This document shows, one piece after another, positions 54,101-62,078 of a DNA stretch of 64,000 nucleotides; the stretch's first letter is position 1, and every line of letters begins with the position of its first letter. A program made the position numbers and the translations under genes. Under the pieces are notes generated by a model. That model made no database searches. It had not been told where the DNA came from and saw nothing but the letters and a program-made list of their open reading frames with translations. This stretch comes from Polaromonas sp. Lineage in GTDB: Bacteria; Pseudomonadota; Gammaproteobacteria; Burkholderiales; Burkholderiaceae_C. The stretch is taken from contig JAAFJR010000001.1 in NCBI GenBank assembly GCA_013298945.1, forward strand, positions 186,001 to 250,000, written 5' to 3'.

Positions 54101-56910
54101 GGGATATGTCAATCGCTACGTCTGCGTCGGTGCCAACGAGGGTTTTGACACCACCTGTTCATGCTGAAAACACGCACATCCAGATCGTCAACGCCAAAGA
54201 ACACAATCTGAAGTCATTAAGTGTCAATATCCCGCACGGCCAATTCACCGTCGTTACGGGCGTCAGCGGTTCGGGCAAGTCCACGCTGGCGTTTGATATT
54301 TTGTTCAACGAAGGTCAGCGCCGTTACCTAGAAAGCCTGAACGCCTACGCCCGGAGCATCGTGCAGCCGGCAGGGCGACCTGAGGTGGATGCGGTTTATG
54401 GCATTCCGCCCACAGTGGCGATTGAGCAGCGGCTGAGCAGGGGTGGCCGTAAATCCACCGTCGGTACCACCACCGAAGTTTGGCATTTTCTGCGTTTGCT
54501 GTACGTCAAATTGGGGATTCAACATTGTGTGCACGATGGTGCCGCTGTGCAACCGCAAACGCCAGACAGTATCGTCTCGCAGTTGCTGAAAAATTTTAAA
54601 GGTCAGCACATCGGTCTGCTGGCTCCCTTGGTGATTAACCGCAAAGGTGTCTATACCGAGCTGGCCGACTGGGCGCGCCCGCGTGGCTATACCCATTTGC
54701 GTGTCGATGGCAACTTTTTGCCAACGACCGGCTTCCCGCGCATTGACCGTTTTAAAGAGCACAGCATCGAGCTGCCGGTGGCGAGTCTGGATATCACACC
54801 CGAGAACGAAGCAGCTTTGCGTCTTGCTTTGACGGTCGCTTTGGAACACGGCAAAGGCGTGGTGTATGTCCTGAGCGATCTTGGCGGCCTGCGCGAAGCG
54901 ATGGAAGATGGATTAGAGACCGTCAGCATCGGTAAACTCAGCGTGTTCTCCACCAAGCGCGCCTGCCCCGTTTGCAGCACCAGCTACGCCGAGCTAGACC
55001 CTCGTTTATTCAGTTACAACAGCAAACACGGCTGGTGTCCCGATTGCGTCGGTACCGGCGTACAGCTCACCAAAGACCAGCGCAAGGTTTTTGACGACTC
55101 GGTCAAAGACGACAACGGTGGCCGCGAGCAAACTTTTGCCGAGCCGGATGCCGACGATGTCACCACCCACGCCTGTGTCAGCTGCAGCGGCACGCGTTTG
55201 AATTTGATGGCACGTGCGGTGAAGTTTGGTGCTTATTCAGAAAAAAATACCGATAAGAATGCTGATGTGGAAGGTGTTGGAATTGCCGATATAGCAGCAC
55301 TAAGCGTCACCGACATCCATGCATGGGTCGCTAAACTGCAAGTCGCCAACCGCCTGAGCCAGCGCGAGATGGACATTGCCCGCGATTTGATTCCTGAGAT
55401 CAAGGGCCGGCTGGAGTTTCTGGAAGAAGTGGGCCTAGGCTACCTGACGCTAGACCGTGGCGCACCCACCCTCAGCGGCGGCGAGGCACAGCGCATCCGC
55501 CTAGCCGCCCAGCTGGGCAGCAACCTGCAAGGCGTGTGCTACGTGCTGGACGAGCCAACCATCGGTTTACACGCCCGCGACAACCAGATACTGCTACGCG
55601 CTCTGCACAAGCTGGGCGATAAAGGCAACACACTAGTGGTGGTGGAGCATGACGTAGACACCATACGCGCAGCCTCACACATCATCGACATCGGCCCCAG
55701 CGCTGGCAAACGCGGTGGTCGTTTGGTGGCAGAGGGTACAGTGGACGATGTGATGCAAGCTGCCGACTCGCAAACCGGCCGCTATCTGATGCATGCCATC
55801 AAGCACCCGCTACAACAACGACGTGTGGTCGAACAATCTGCCGAGCAAGCTTGGATCAGCGTCACCGGCGCATCCATGCACAACCTGCAAAACGTCAACG
55901 TGCAAATCCCGCTGCAGCGCTTGGTCGCTATCACGGGCGTTTCTGGCTCCGGCAAATCCACCTTGGCACGGGAGGTGATGCTGACCAACGTCCATGCCGC
56001 CGTTGCGCAGCAAGCCACCAAAGCTGGTCGCGATGCTGCCGCTGCGGGTTCGCACCCAGTTTGGGTGGGTTGCAGAGATGTGACGGGTTACGCTTCGGTT
56101 GATCGCGTGCTAGAAGTCGATCAAACCCCCATCGGCAAAACCCCCCGCAGCTGTCCCGCTACCTACATCGGCTTTTGGGACACCATCCGCAAGCTCTTTG
56201 CCGAAACATTGGAAGCCAAAGCACGTGGCTACGCTGCGAGTCGTTTCAGCTTCAATGCCGGCGACGGCCGCTGCTCGGGCTGCGACGGCCAAGGCATACG
56301 CACCATCGCCATGAGCTTTTTGCCCGATGTGAAGGTCAAATGCGAGGTCTGCCACGGTGCCCGCTTCAACCCCGAAACACTGGCCGTTACTTGGCGTGGC
56401 AAAAGCATTGGCGACGTACTACAGATGGAGGTGGACGAAGCTGTCGAATTTTTCGCCGCAATGCCCAACATCAGTCACCCGCTGCAACTGCTCAAAGACG
56501 TGGGGCTGGGTTATTTGACGCTGGGTCAACCCTCACCCACCCTCAGCGGTGGCGAGGCGCAGCGCATCAAGCTGGTAACGGAACTGAGCAAAGTACGCGA
56601 CGACATCACCCGCCGTGGTCAAAAACCACCGCACACCCTGTATGTGCTGGACGAGCCGACGGTCGGTTTGCACATGGCGGATGTGGAGAAACTCATCCAC
56701 GTGCTGCACCGCTTGGTCAACGGCGGCAACAGTGTGGTGGTGATTGAGCACGATTTGGACGTGATCGCCGAAGCTGATTGGGTGATTGACCTTGGCCCCG
56801 ACGGTGGCAAAGCCGGCGGTCAAGTCGTCGCGGCGACCACGCCCGAGGGTGTGGTCAAGCTGAAAACCCACACGGGGGTGGCTTTGAAGGATATTTTGGC
56901 GCGTAAGTAA
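51109..56910 (+). CDS. uvrA: Giant excinuclease ABC subunit A (tandem UvrA)
   Basis: 1933 residues, about twice normal UvrA: two complete UvrA units fused head to tail. UvrA finds DNA damage for nucleotide excision repair. Walker A motifs are at about 33, 668, 1051 and 1610; LSGGE signatures at about 516, 861, 1455 and 1812; each Walker B has LDEP or FDEP. Zinc-finger cysteine sets occur in CALCGGSGF...CQDC and CSGCDGQG...CEVCHG. In the first unit the early zinc motif reads CPESDH, with Ser in place of the second Cys; the second unit has intact CPVC. Two AT-rich low-similarity inserts lie near residues 415-440 and 1375-1398. No LexA-type box is visible upstream. Confidence 0.93.
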   Translation: MAQGTIRIRGARQHNLKNLDLDICTGELTVVTGPSGSGKSSLVFDTLFAEGQRRYVETFSAYARQFLDRMDKPAVDRVDGVPPAIAIDQTNPVRSSRSTVGTMTELNDHLKLYFARAAHLFDHETALLVKHDSSESIYAQMLQRATAIGEDPRLAVTFPVELPAQTTAEEVIQWLSASGFTKVQAEREVATLTGPRKVLDVVADRFRIGTADKSRVVEAIEVALKRGSGRVNVYAGDEGVMWKFSTGLHCPESDHRYADPIPSAFSFNSPVGACEKCKGFGRVIGVDYGLVIPNDKLTLRAGAIKPMQTPAWKECQDDLMRHAEAAGIPRDTPYYKLTAEHKHWVINGSPNWNGKWNQHWFGVKRFFEYLETKSYKMHIRVLLSKYRSYTTCETCDGARLKTESLIWRIGSKPDADAVLSPSKRFLPSGTNWSRNQLEALPGLCLHDLMLLSIDKLRQFFGRQVVEQAVDVDTSRSATSGDQQALSMLHEEINTRLKYLCDVGIGYLSLDRQSRTLSGGEVQRINLTTALGTSLVNTLFVLDEPSIGLHPRDMGRITQAMLRLRDAGNTLVVVEHDPAVMLAADRMIDMGPGPGERGGQIVFDGTTEELRHADTLTGAYLGGRKQIGMGFQRLVSDSTPRLILEGAREHNLKNVTVDLPLQRLVTITGVSGSGKSSLIQDILAPALLRYFGKATDTPGLHDRLLGADHLSDVVFVDQSPIGKTARSNPASYVGAWDALRELFAQAPLAKQRGYTTSKFSFNSGDGRCALCGGSGFEHIEMQFLSDVYLRCQDCNGLRYRPEVLEVRIERKGKNLNVADVLDLTVSEAAAIFATDRDVIRALQPIVDVGLEYVKLGQPVPTLSGGEAQRLKLAGFLAEAAKSGSSSRQPVAKKGTLFLFDEPTTGLHFDDIAKLMRALRKLQDAGHSLIIIEHNLDVIRSSDWLIDLGPEGGDAGGEIVAVGAPDDLRRHPSSHTGKALRDYDSALGFGSHGVAEKGGWDMSIATSASVPTRVLTPPVHAENTHIQIVNAKEHNLKSLSVNIPHGQFTVVTGVSGSGKSTLAFDILFNEGQRRYLESLNAYARSIVQPAGRPEVDAVYGIPPTVAIEQRLSRGGRKSTVGTTTEVWHFLRLLYVKLGIQHCVHDGAAVQPQTPDSIVSQLLKNFKGQHIGLLAPLVINRKGVYTELADWARPRGYTHLRVDGNFLPTTGFPRIDRFKEHSIELPVASLDITPENEAALRLALTVALEHGKGVVYVLSDLGGLREAMEDGLETVSIGKLSVFSTKRACPVCSTSYAELDPRLFSYNSKHGWCPDCVGTGVQLTKDQRKVFDDSVKDDNGGREQTFAEPDADDVTTHACVSCSGTRLNLMARAVKFGAYSEKNTDKNADVEGVGIADIAALSVTDIHAWVAKLQVANRLSQREMDIARDLIPEIKGRLEFLEEVGLGYLTLDRGAPTLSGGEAQRIRLAAQLGSNLQGVCYVLDEPTIGLHARDNQILLRALHKLGDKGNTLVVVEHDVDTIRAASHIIDIGPSAGKRGGRLVAEGTVDDVMQAADSQTGRYLMHAIKHPLQQRRVVEQSAEQAWISVTGASMHNLQNVNVQIPLQRLVAITGVSGSGKSTLAREVMLTNVHAAVAQQATKAGRDAAAAGSHPVWVGCRDVTGYASVDRVLEVDQTPIGKTPRSCPATYIGFWDTIRKLFAETLEAKARGYAASRFSFNAGDGRCSGCDGQGIRTIAMSFLPDVKVKCEVCHGARFNPETLAVTWRGKSIGDVLQMEVDEAVEFFAAMPNISHPLQLLKDVGLGYLTLGQPSPTLSGGEAQRIKLVTELSKVRDDITRRGQKPPHTLYVLDEPTVGLHMADVEKLIHVLHRLVNGGNSVVVIEHDLDVIAEADWVIDLGPDGGKAGGQVVAATTPEGVVKLKTHTGVALKDILARK

Positions 56911-56995
56911 GTCAAAAATTAACGATTTTTAAAGTATTATTTATTCAGTAATGGCTAATGTAGCTGTTGCATCTCAAATAGAAGAAAGACAAAAC

Positions 56996-57433
56996 ATGAA
57001 CCCATCGAGGAAGACCGCAATTAATTTGATATGTGCTGCATTACTTAACATTTTTGTTGTAACTGCTTTTGCGGCAGATTGCAAAGTTAATGACCCAGAT
57101 ATTAATGTCGAGTATGTTGGTGATTGCTTAAAGGGCCTTGCTCACGGTAGAGGAAAAGCCAAAGGCATAGATACTTACGAAGGCGAATTTAAACAAGGTA
57201 ATAAGCACGGCATTGGAACTTATGTATGGCCAGATGGCCCTCGCTATCAAGGCAATTATGCTGATGATCGGCGAAATGGTTTTGGTACGATGACTATTCC
57301 TCGAAAAGTATATTCGCCACAAAAAACATCTGGTAAAGGTGCGTGGATTGGAGATGATTACATAGAAACAGGTATTTTCTTACGTAGTAATTTTGTTTTT
57401 GCGTGCGGATCCCCCGAAACTTGTAAACAATAA
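56996..57433 (+). CDS. Exported MORN-repeat protein
   Basis: 145 residues from ATG 56996; a longer frame from 56951 would bury the signal peptide. The signal (LICAALLNIFVVTAFA) is followed by three MORN repeats: CLKGLAHGRGKAKG, YEGEFKQGNKHGIGTY, and YQGNYADDRRNGFGTM. MORN proteins often bind membranes or other proteins. Cysteines near both ends (DCKVND, ACGSPETC) may form disulphides. The composition is AT-rich, unlike uvrA upstream. Confidence 0.75.
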   Translation: MNPSRKTAINLICAALLNIFVVTAFAADCKVNDPDINVEYVGDCLKGLAHGRGKAKGIDTYEGEFKQGNKHGIGTYVWPDGPRYQGNYADDRRNGFGTMTIPRKVYSPQKTSGKGAWIGDDYIETGIFLRSNFVFACGSPETCKQ

Positions 57434-57548
57434 TAATCCCCAAGTTGGGCAAACAATATCCAAATTTTCATTTGACACGATGTTTGCTATTGGGTTCCTG
57501 CGTCAGTCACACTACGCATTTATTTGCTTAAAAATAGCGATAAATATT

Positions 57549-57595
57549 TCTCTATCCAAAGGTTTTATCGTCTGAGTAGCTATTAAATAAACAGC
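57549..57595 (+). repeat. Dispersed three-hairpin repeat, copy 11 (decayed)
   Basis: Forward copy between the convergent MORN and moaC genes. Only the right half is close to consensus: GTCTGAGTAGCTATTAAATA then AACAGC. The rest of the 245-base gap shows no other feature. Confidence 0.65.
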
Positions 57596-57678
57596 TAAAC
57601 TACCCAACCCAATCCTCCACTTGTTACCCCACCACCTTCGCAAAAGGATTGGTATTGTGGGCTGCAAAGGGCAGAACC

Positions 57679-58212
57679 TCAAGGATTCACAAAACTTCCC
57701 GACTTCCCGCCGTGCTTCTCAACCACCCGCACATCGGTCATCGTCATGCCACGGTCCACGGCTTTGCACATGTCGTAGATGGTGAGTAGTGCGACTTGTA
57801 CGGCTGTTAAGGCTTCCATCTCCACGCCGGTCTGGCCGACGGTTTCTACGGTCGCGGTGCATAAAATTGATCTATTTTCATATGTAGCCAGCGTATTTAT
57901 TGCCTCTTCAGCTATGAAATTTACAGCAACACGGGTTAAAGCGAGCGGATGGCACAGCGGGATCAAATCGCTTGTTTTCTTCGCGCCTTGAATGCCCGCA
58001 ATCCGCGCAATGCCTAGAACATCGCCTTTTTTAGCTGTTCCAGCTTCAATCAACGCAAACGTCGCTGGCAGCATGGTGATGCGGCCTTGGGCGATTGCGA
58101 TACGGTGGGTCGCAGCTTTGGCGGCCACGTCAACCATGTGGGCTTGGCCTTGTGCGTCGAAATGGGTCAAGCCATTTGTTACAGATGTATTTAGTGCGGA
58201 ATTAATAGTCAT
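57679..58212 (-). CDS. moaC: Cyclic pyranopterin monophosphate synthase
   Basis: 177 residues from the ATG at 58212; an ATG at 58224 is also in frame. Second step of molybdopterin synthesis. Markers are [51 protein letters not shown], and MCKAVDRGM with the catalytic lysine region. Between strands, residues about 96-111 ([19 protein letters not shown]) come from a dispersed-repeat copy and make this loop about eight residues longer than in E. coli MoaC. The start is divergent from the BepA-like gene with only 18 bases between. Confidence 0.92.
   Translation of the reverse strand: MTINSALNTSVTNGLTHFDAQGQAHMVDVAAKAATHRIAIAQGRITMLPATFALIEAGTAKKGDVLGIARIAGIQGAKKTSDLIPLCHPLALTRVAVNFIAEEAINTLATYENRSILCTATVETVGQTGVEMEALTAVQVALLTIYDMCKAVDRGMTMTDVRVVEKHGGKSGSFVNP
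57880..57927 (+). repeat. Dispersed three-hairpin repeat copy inside moaC
   Basis: Forward on the plus strand, antisense to moaC; 48 bases, 35 of 48 matching consensus in an ungapped hand alignment, with CCAGCGTATTTATTGCC nearly intact. It leaves the moaC reading frame open. Confidence 0.9.
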
Positions 58213-58230
58213 GAACGCTATCATAAGCCT

Positions 58231-59844
58231 GTGAAATCAACATTTAAACTTCTCCCCACCGTTACAGCGGTATTTTTGGCCTTGCTTGGTTTGGCTAGTC
58301 CCAGTTTGACACTAGGGCAAGCCACAGCAAGCGCAGCTTCAACCCAGCGCACCGGCATGGTCGCGCTCACCGGCGTGGGCGAAGACGGCGATTTGTCCCT
58401 AGGCGCCGAGCGACGCATGGGTGACGCTATTGCCAAGCAAATCTACCGCGACCCCGATTATTTGGACGACCCACTGCTGAACGAATACGTCGACAGCATT
58501 TGGCAGTCACTCCTCAAAGCTGCCCGCGCCAAGGGCGAATTAACGGCGGAGATGGACGAACGTTTCGCTTGGCGCGTGATGCTAGCGCGGGACCGCACGG
58601 TCAACGCTTTTGCGCTGCCGGGCGGCTATTTTGGCGTGCATCTGGGGCTGATTGGGCTGGTGGCTAATCAGGATGAGCTGGCTTCGGTGCTGGCGCATGA
58701 GCTCACCCACGTCACCCAGCGTCACATTTCCCGTTCTATCACCCAGCAAGGGCGGCAAACGCCAGTGATGATTGCTGCGATGATTTTGGGCGCAGTGGCC
58801 GCGCGTAAAAACACGGATGCCTTGAACGCAGTCGTCGCCGGCTCGCAAGCTGTGGCCATACAAGGGCAACTCAACTTTTCACGCGATATGGAGCGCGAGG
58901 CAGATCGGCTCGGATTGGGACTGATGCAACCCGCCGGCTTTGAACCCCAGGGTTTTGTGGGCATGTTTGAGAAGCTGCAACAATCCGCCCGCTTGAGCGA
59001 TAGCGGCAATTTCCCCTACCTGCGCAGCCACCCCATGACGACCGAGCGCATGGGCGACATGCAGCAGCGCTTGCTGATTCAACAGCATATGGCGAAATTT
59101 GCGCCGCAGAGTGAGCCAAGTTTGCAGCACGCCTTGATGTCCGCTCGAGCCCGAGTGTTGGCTGAGCCAGGCATAGACGTGCTACGCCTGTGGGCGGCAG
59201 AGCCGCAAGCTGCAGGGTTTGCGAACTTGAGCAAATCGCGCCAAGTCGCCAGTTTGTATGCCGCTATTTTGGCGAATATCAAGCTGCGTGATTTTGCACG
59301 TGCAATTGCCCAAAAAGACAGGCTACATAGTGCATTAGCCGGCGATTTAATTGCCTCTAAAGCTGCAAAATTGATAGCAATTGAACTGCATTTGGCAGCA
59401 AATCAGGTGGATGCAGCACTCGGGCTGCTGCCGATTCAATCGACAAGTCAGCGATTGAGTCGACCAGAATTGTTCGTCCAATCACAGGTACAAATTGCAA
59501 GTAAACAGTTGGCATTGGTAACCCTAGCCGCGCAAAACCTGCAAACTTGGGTCGCCGCGAACCCCACCGACGCGCCCGTCTGGCAGCTTTTAGCCAGCGC
59601 TTACCGAGCCACTGGCCAAAACTTACGTGCCGTGCGAGCTGAGGCTGAGGCGCAAGTGGCTTTGTTAGATTACGCAGCTGCCCTAGACCGCTTCAAAGCG
59701 GCGCAAGATATGGTTAGGCTTGGTACGGCTAGCAGTTCTTCAGGGCGTGATTACATGGAAGAATCTATCGTCGATGTGCGCACTCGCCAAGTGCAGGAGC
59801 TGTTAAAACAGCAAATTAAAGACGAAAAAGAAACTGGTAAATAG
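58231..59844 (+). CDS. BepA-like M48 metalloprotease with TPR region
   Basis: 537 residues, GTG start at 58231. The signal peptide ([18 protein letters not shown]) leads to a periplasmic M48 protease: zinc motif [10 protein letters not shown] (about 155-164) and third ligand [10 protein letters not shown]. The C-terminal half is helical TPR-type. BepA proteins degrade or help assemble outer-membrane proteins such as LptD. Residues about 367-383 ([17 protein letters not shown]) appear to be encoded by a dispersed-repeat copy within a helical stretch. Its stop lies at the edge of another copy. Confidence 0.88.
   Translation: MKSTFKLLPTVTAVFLALLGLASPSLTLGQATASAASTQRTGMVALTGVGEDGDLSLGAERRMGDAIAKQIYRDPDYLDDPLLNEYVDSIWQSLLKAARAKGELTAEMDERFAWRVMLARDRTVNAFALPGGYFGVHLGLIGLVANQDELASVLAHELTHVTQRHISRSITQQGRQTPVMIAAMILGAVAARKNTDALNAVVAGSQAVAIQGQLNFSRDMEREADRLGLGLMQPAGFEPQGFVGMFEKLQQSARLSDSGNFPYLRSHPMTTERMGDMQQRLLIQQHMAKFAPQSEPSLQHALMSARARVLAEPGIDVLRLWAAEPQAAGFANLSKSRQVASLYAAILANIKLRDFARAIAQKDRLHSALAGDLIASKAAKLIAIELHLAANQVDAALGLLPIQSTSQRLSRPELFVQSQVQIASKQLALVTLAAQNLQTWVAANPTDAPVWQLLASAYRATGQNLRAVRAEAEAQVALLDYAAALDRFKAAQDMVRLGTASSSSGRDYMEESIVDVRTRQVQELLKQQIKDEKETGK
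59331..59378 (+). repeat. Probable dispersed-repeat copy inside the BepA-like gene
   Basis: 48 bases, 31 of 48 matching consensus without gaps, including TTAGCCGGC, TTTAATTGCC and the terminal ATAGC. It is in frame. Weaker than the mccB and moaC copies, since a native helix could encode similar residues. Confidence 0.6.
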
Positions 59845-59892
59845 GTCTGTATCCGACGTATTTGTTGTCTAAGACGCTATATTTTGTATAGC
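59845..59892 (+). repeat. Dispersed three-hairpin repeat, copy 12
   Basis: Forward copy directly after the BepA-like stop and before the convergent holin-family gene: GTCTGTATCCGACGTATTTG, TTGTCTAAGAC, GCTATATTTTGTATAGC. The third hairpin is perfect. Confidence 0.85.
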
Positions 59893-59917
59893 GAGTCTTG
59901 TTATTATTTCGATGCTA

Positions 59918-60271
59918 CTACTTCTTCGAAAACAGGCTATCCACTGCTGTGTTGATCAAATAACTCAGCACCGAGTAAATTACAGAGCCAATCAGTGCCG
60001 CCGTGAAACCTGTCACATTGAAGCCGTCCAGCAGCGAGGCTGCGCCCCAAAACATCAGCGCGTTGATAACGAAAAGGAACAGGCCGACGGTGATGACGGT
60101 GACGGGGAGCGTCAAAATGATCAACAGCGGTTTGACAAAAGTGTTGAGCAAACCGATCACGAACGCAGCAAGCAGGGCAGACTGGAAGCTTTGCACCGAC
60201 ACGCCGTCATACACATAAGCCACAAAGAGGAGAGCGGCAGCTAAAAGTAGCCATCTGAGTAGAAGTTTCAT
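59918..60271 (-). CDS. Phage-holin-4 superfamily membrane protein
   Basis: 117 residues with four membrane helices. Family pattern PF04020: LLRWLLLAAALLFVAYVYDG, AFVIGLLNTFVKPLLIILTL, VTVGLFLFVINALMFWGAA and a final IGSVIYSVLSYLI. Despite the name it is a common chromosomal membrane protein and there is no phage context here. The function is unknown. Confidence 0.88.
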   Translation of the reverse strand: MKLLLRWLLLAAALLFVAYVYDGVSVQSFQSALLAAFVIGLLNTFVKPLLIILTLPVTVITVGLFLFVINALMFWGAASLLDGFNVTGFTAALIGSVIYSVLSYLINTAVDSLFSKK

Positions 60272-60328
60272 GCAGCTATGTTACTTGATTTACCACCTAC
60301 TTTGCGAGGAAACTTTGAGAGGAAAAGC

Positions 60329-60360
60329 ACTTGCAACGATTTTGCAGTATGATTGCAAGT
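60329..60360. promoter_or_regulatory. Inverted repeat between divergent genes
   Basis: ACTTGCAA (60329-60336) and TTGCAAGT (60353-60360) are exact inverted repeats with a 16-base spacer, in the gap between the holin-family and DUF3717 genes. It could be a regulator site or an RNA hairpin; nothing decides between them. Confidence 0.35.
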
Positions 60361-60422
60361 ACTGATTTTATATACATATACTTTCCGTATATTTCTCTAC
60401 AGATAATTGACGTTTTTTTGCC

Positions 60423-60848
60423 GTGAATGCCGTTTTACACATCACCGATATTGAAGCCGCCATCAACTACTGGCGCGAACGCAGCCCGTCAGACGATGGC
60501 GTGACGCTGTGTCCTGAGCTGCGGGCGCTGGCAACGGTGTATGCCTTGATGGTGTTTTACCGCCAAGACACCGCTGCCTACGAGGGCTTCCCACCCAAAG
60601 CCATGGCCGCGTGGCTGGCTTGGTACGACACCACGCCTGATACGCCCTGTATCGCCATTTGCTCTACCAGCCAGGGCGACGAAATGTGCAAAGGCTGCGG
60701 CCGTACGTTTGAAGAAGTGCAGCACTGGCCAGGTATGTCGCCCGTAGAAAAGCGCAACACTTGGCACCGTATCACGCTGGAGAGCACCTCTTGGCGCTTC
60801 AACACCTATGCCGAGCGGGCGGCAGAGCGCAAGCTAGAAAGTAATTAG
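60423..60848 (+). CDS. DUF3717-DUF1289 fusion protein
   Basis: 141 residues, GTG start. The N-terminal DUF3717 part is ITDIEAAINYWRERSPSDD with CPELRALATVYALMVFY. The C-terminal DUF1289 part is DTPCIAICSTSQGDEMCKGC, then GRTFEEVQHW, with four cysteines probably binding zinc. Function unknown. A separate DUF1289 protein is encoded at 47.3 kb. Confidence 0.85.
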   Translation: MNAVLHITDIEAAINYWRERSPSDDGVTLCPELRALATVYALMVFYRQDTAAYEGFPPKAMAAWLAWYDTTPDTPCIAICSTSQGDEMCKGCGRTFEEVQHWPGMSPVEKRNTWHRITLESTSWRFNTYAERAAERKLESN

Positions 60849-60941
60849 CTTGTTAATTTGTAAACGCAAGGGTATGTCCTGAGTCATTGCTTTGAATAGC
60901 TACTAGACGCTGTTCTTCATATTCTGGATAATAAGTACTTA

Positions 60942-60956
60942 GTTCAAGCATTGAAC
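60942..60956. promoter_or_regulatory. Palindrome upstream of the sugar-binding protein gene
   Basis: GTTCAA and TTGAAC around a GCA spacer, 37 bases before the start. A direct repeat AAAGTAAC follows (60957-60964 and 60982-60989). It is a candidate operator; no regulator gene is adjacent. Confidence 0.4.
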
Positions 60957-60993
60957 AAAGTAACTGATTAGTTCACAAAATAAAGTAACAAAG

Positions 60994-62061
60994 ATGCATA
61001 TGCTGTTTCAAAAAGTTAAGTTTTCGTTGGTGGCAGCATGCTTAGCATTCAGCTCTATCGCAACGGCACAAGAGCAAATTGCGGTGGGCGTGTCCATGCC
61101 AGAATTCAGCAATATGCGCTGGGTGAACGATGGTTTGTCCATCATGCGGGAGCTGAACAAGGTCAACTTGGCGTCAGATTTGCAATACGCTAGCTCCGGG
61201 GCTGACATGCAAATTGCGCAAATTGAAAGCATGATTCAAAAAGGCGTGAAAGTGTTGGTGATTGCAGCGATTGATGGCAAAAAGCTGACTGATGTTTTGA
61301 AAAAAGCTGGCGATAAAAAAATCAAAGTTATCTCGTATGACCGCTTGATCCGCGACAGCGCTAACGTGGACTACTACGCCACGTTTGACAACTTTGACGT
61401 TGGCGTGAAACAAGGCACGGACATCGTGAAACGTTTAGATTTGGCTGCAGGAAAAGGCCCTTTCCGCATTGAGCTTTTCGCAGGTTCGCAAGACGACAAC
61501 AATGCTTTTTTCTTCTACGACGGTGCGATGTCCGTGCTCAAGCCTTATCTTGACAAAAAACAACTGATCATTGAGTCTGGCCAAGAGGGCATGAACAATG
61601 TGTCTACCAAAGGATGGAACGGGGCCATCGCCAAAGCGCGTTTGAGCGTGTTGCTGCCAAAATATTATTCAAAACAACGTTTGGATGCGGTGTTGTCGCC
61701 GAACGATGGAATCGCTGCCGAGTTAATCACTGGTTTTATCAAAGCAGGATATGGCGTAGCGGGAAACCCAATGCCAGTCATCACGGGTCAAGATGCAGAT
61801 GTACCCGCGACAAAAGCAGTTTTGCGCGGTCAGCAATCGTCTACCGTCTTCAAAGACACACGCGAACTGGCGCGTGTGACAGCGCAAATGGCAGAAGCCT
61901 TGATTCAAGGCAAAGTGCCCACGGTGAATGACAACAAAACCTACAACAACGGCGTCAAAGTTGTGCCATCGTTCTTGCTCAAACCCGTTTTGGTGGATGC
62001 AAGCAATATCCAAAAAGTGTTGGTTGGTTCTGGGTTTTACAGGGCGGAGCAGATTCAGTAA
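60994..62061 (+). CDS. Periplasmic sugar-binding protein, ChvE/XylF type
   Basis: 355 residues from ATG 60994; ATG 61000 is also possible. Signal peptide FSLVAACLAFSSIATAQ, then a periplasmic binding protein type I fold: IAVGVSMPEFSNMRWVNDG, VLVIAAIDGKKL, KVISYDRLIRDS, FAGSQDDNNAFFFYDGAM, and ITGQDADVPATKAVLRGQQS. The pattern matches the xylose/multiple-sugar binding group. No ABC permease or ATPase gene is beside it in the window, so it may feed a transporter elsewhere or serve a sensor as ChvE does. Confidence 0.88.
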   Translation: MHMLFQKVKFSLVAACLAFSSIATAQEQIAVGVSMPEFSNMRWVNDGLSIMRELNKVNLASDLQYASSGADMQIAQIESMIQKGVKVLVIAAIDGKKLTDVLKKAGDKKIKVISYDRLIRDSANVDYYATFDNFDVGVKQGTDIVKRLDLAAGKGPFRIELFAGSQDDNNAFFFYDGAMSVLKPYLDKKQLIIESGQEGMNNVSTKGWNGAIAKARLSVLLPKYYSKQRLDAVLSPNDGIAAELITGFIKAGYGVAGNPMPVITGQDADVPATKAVLRGQQSSTVFKDTRELARVTAQMAEALIQGKVPTVNDNKTYNNGVKVVPSFLLKPVLVDASNIQKVLVGSGFYRAEQIQ

Positions 62062-62078
62062 GCGCTATCAGTCAGTGC

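Noticed and set aside
59918-60271. Phage remnant, because of the holin-type family name
   Set aside because: The family is mostly ordinary chromosomal membrane proteins, and no other phage gene is near.
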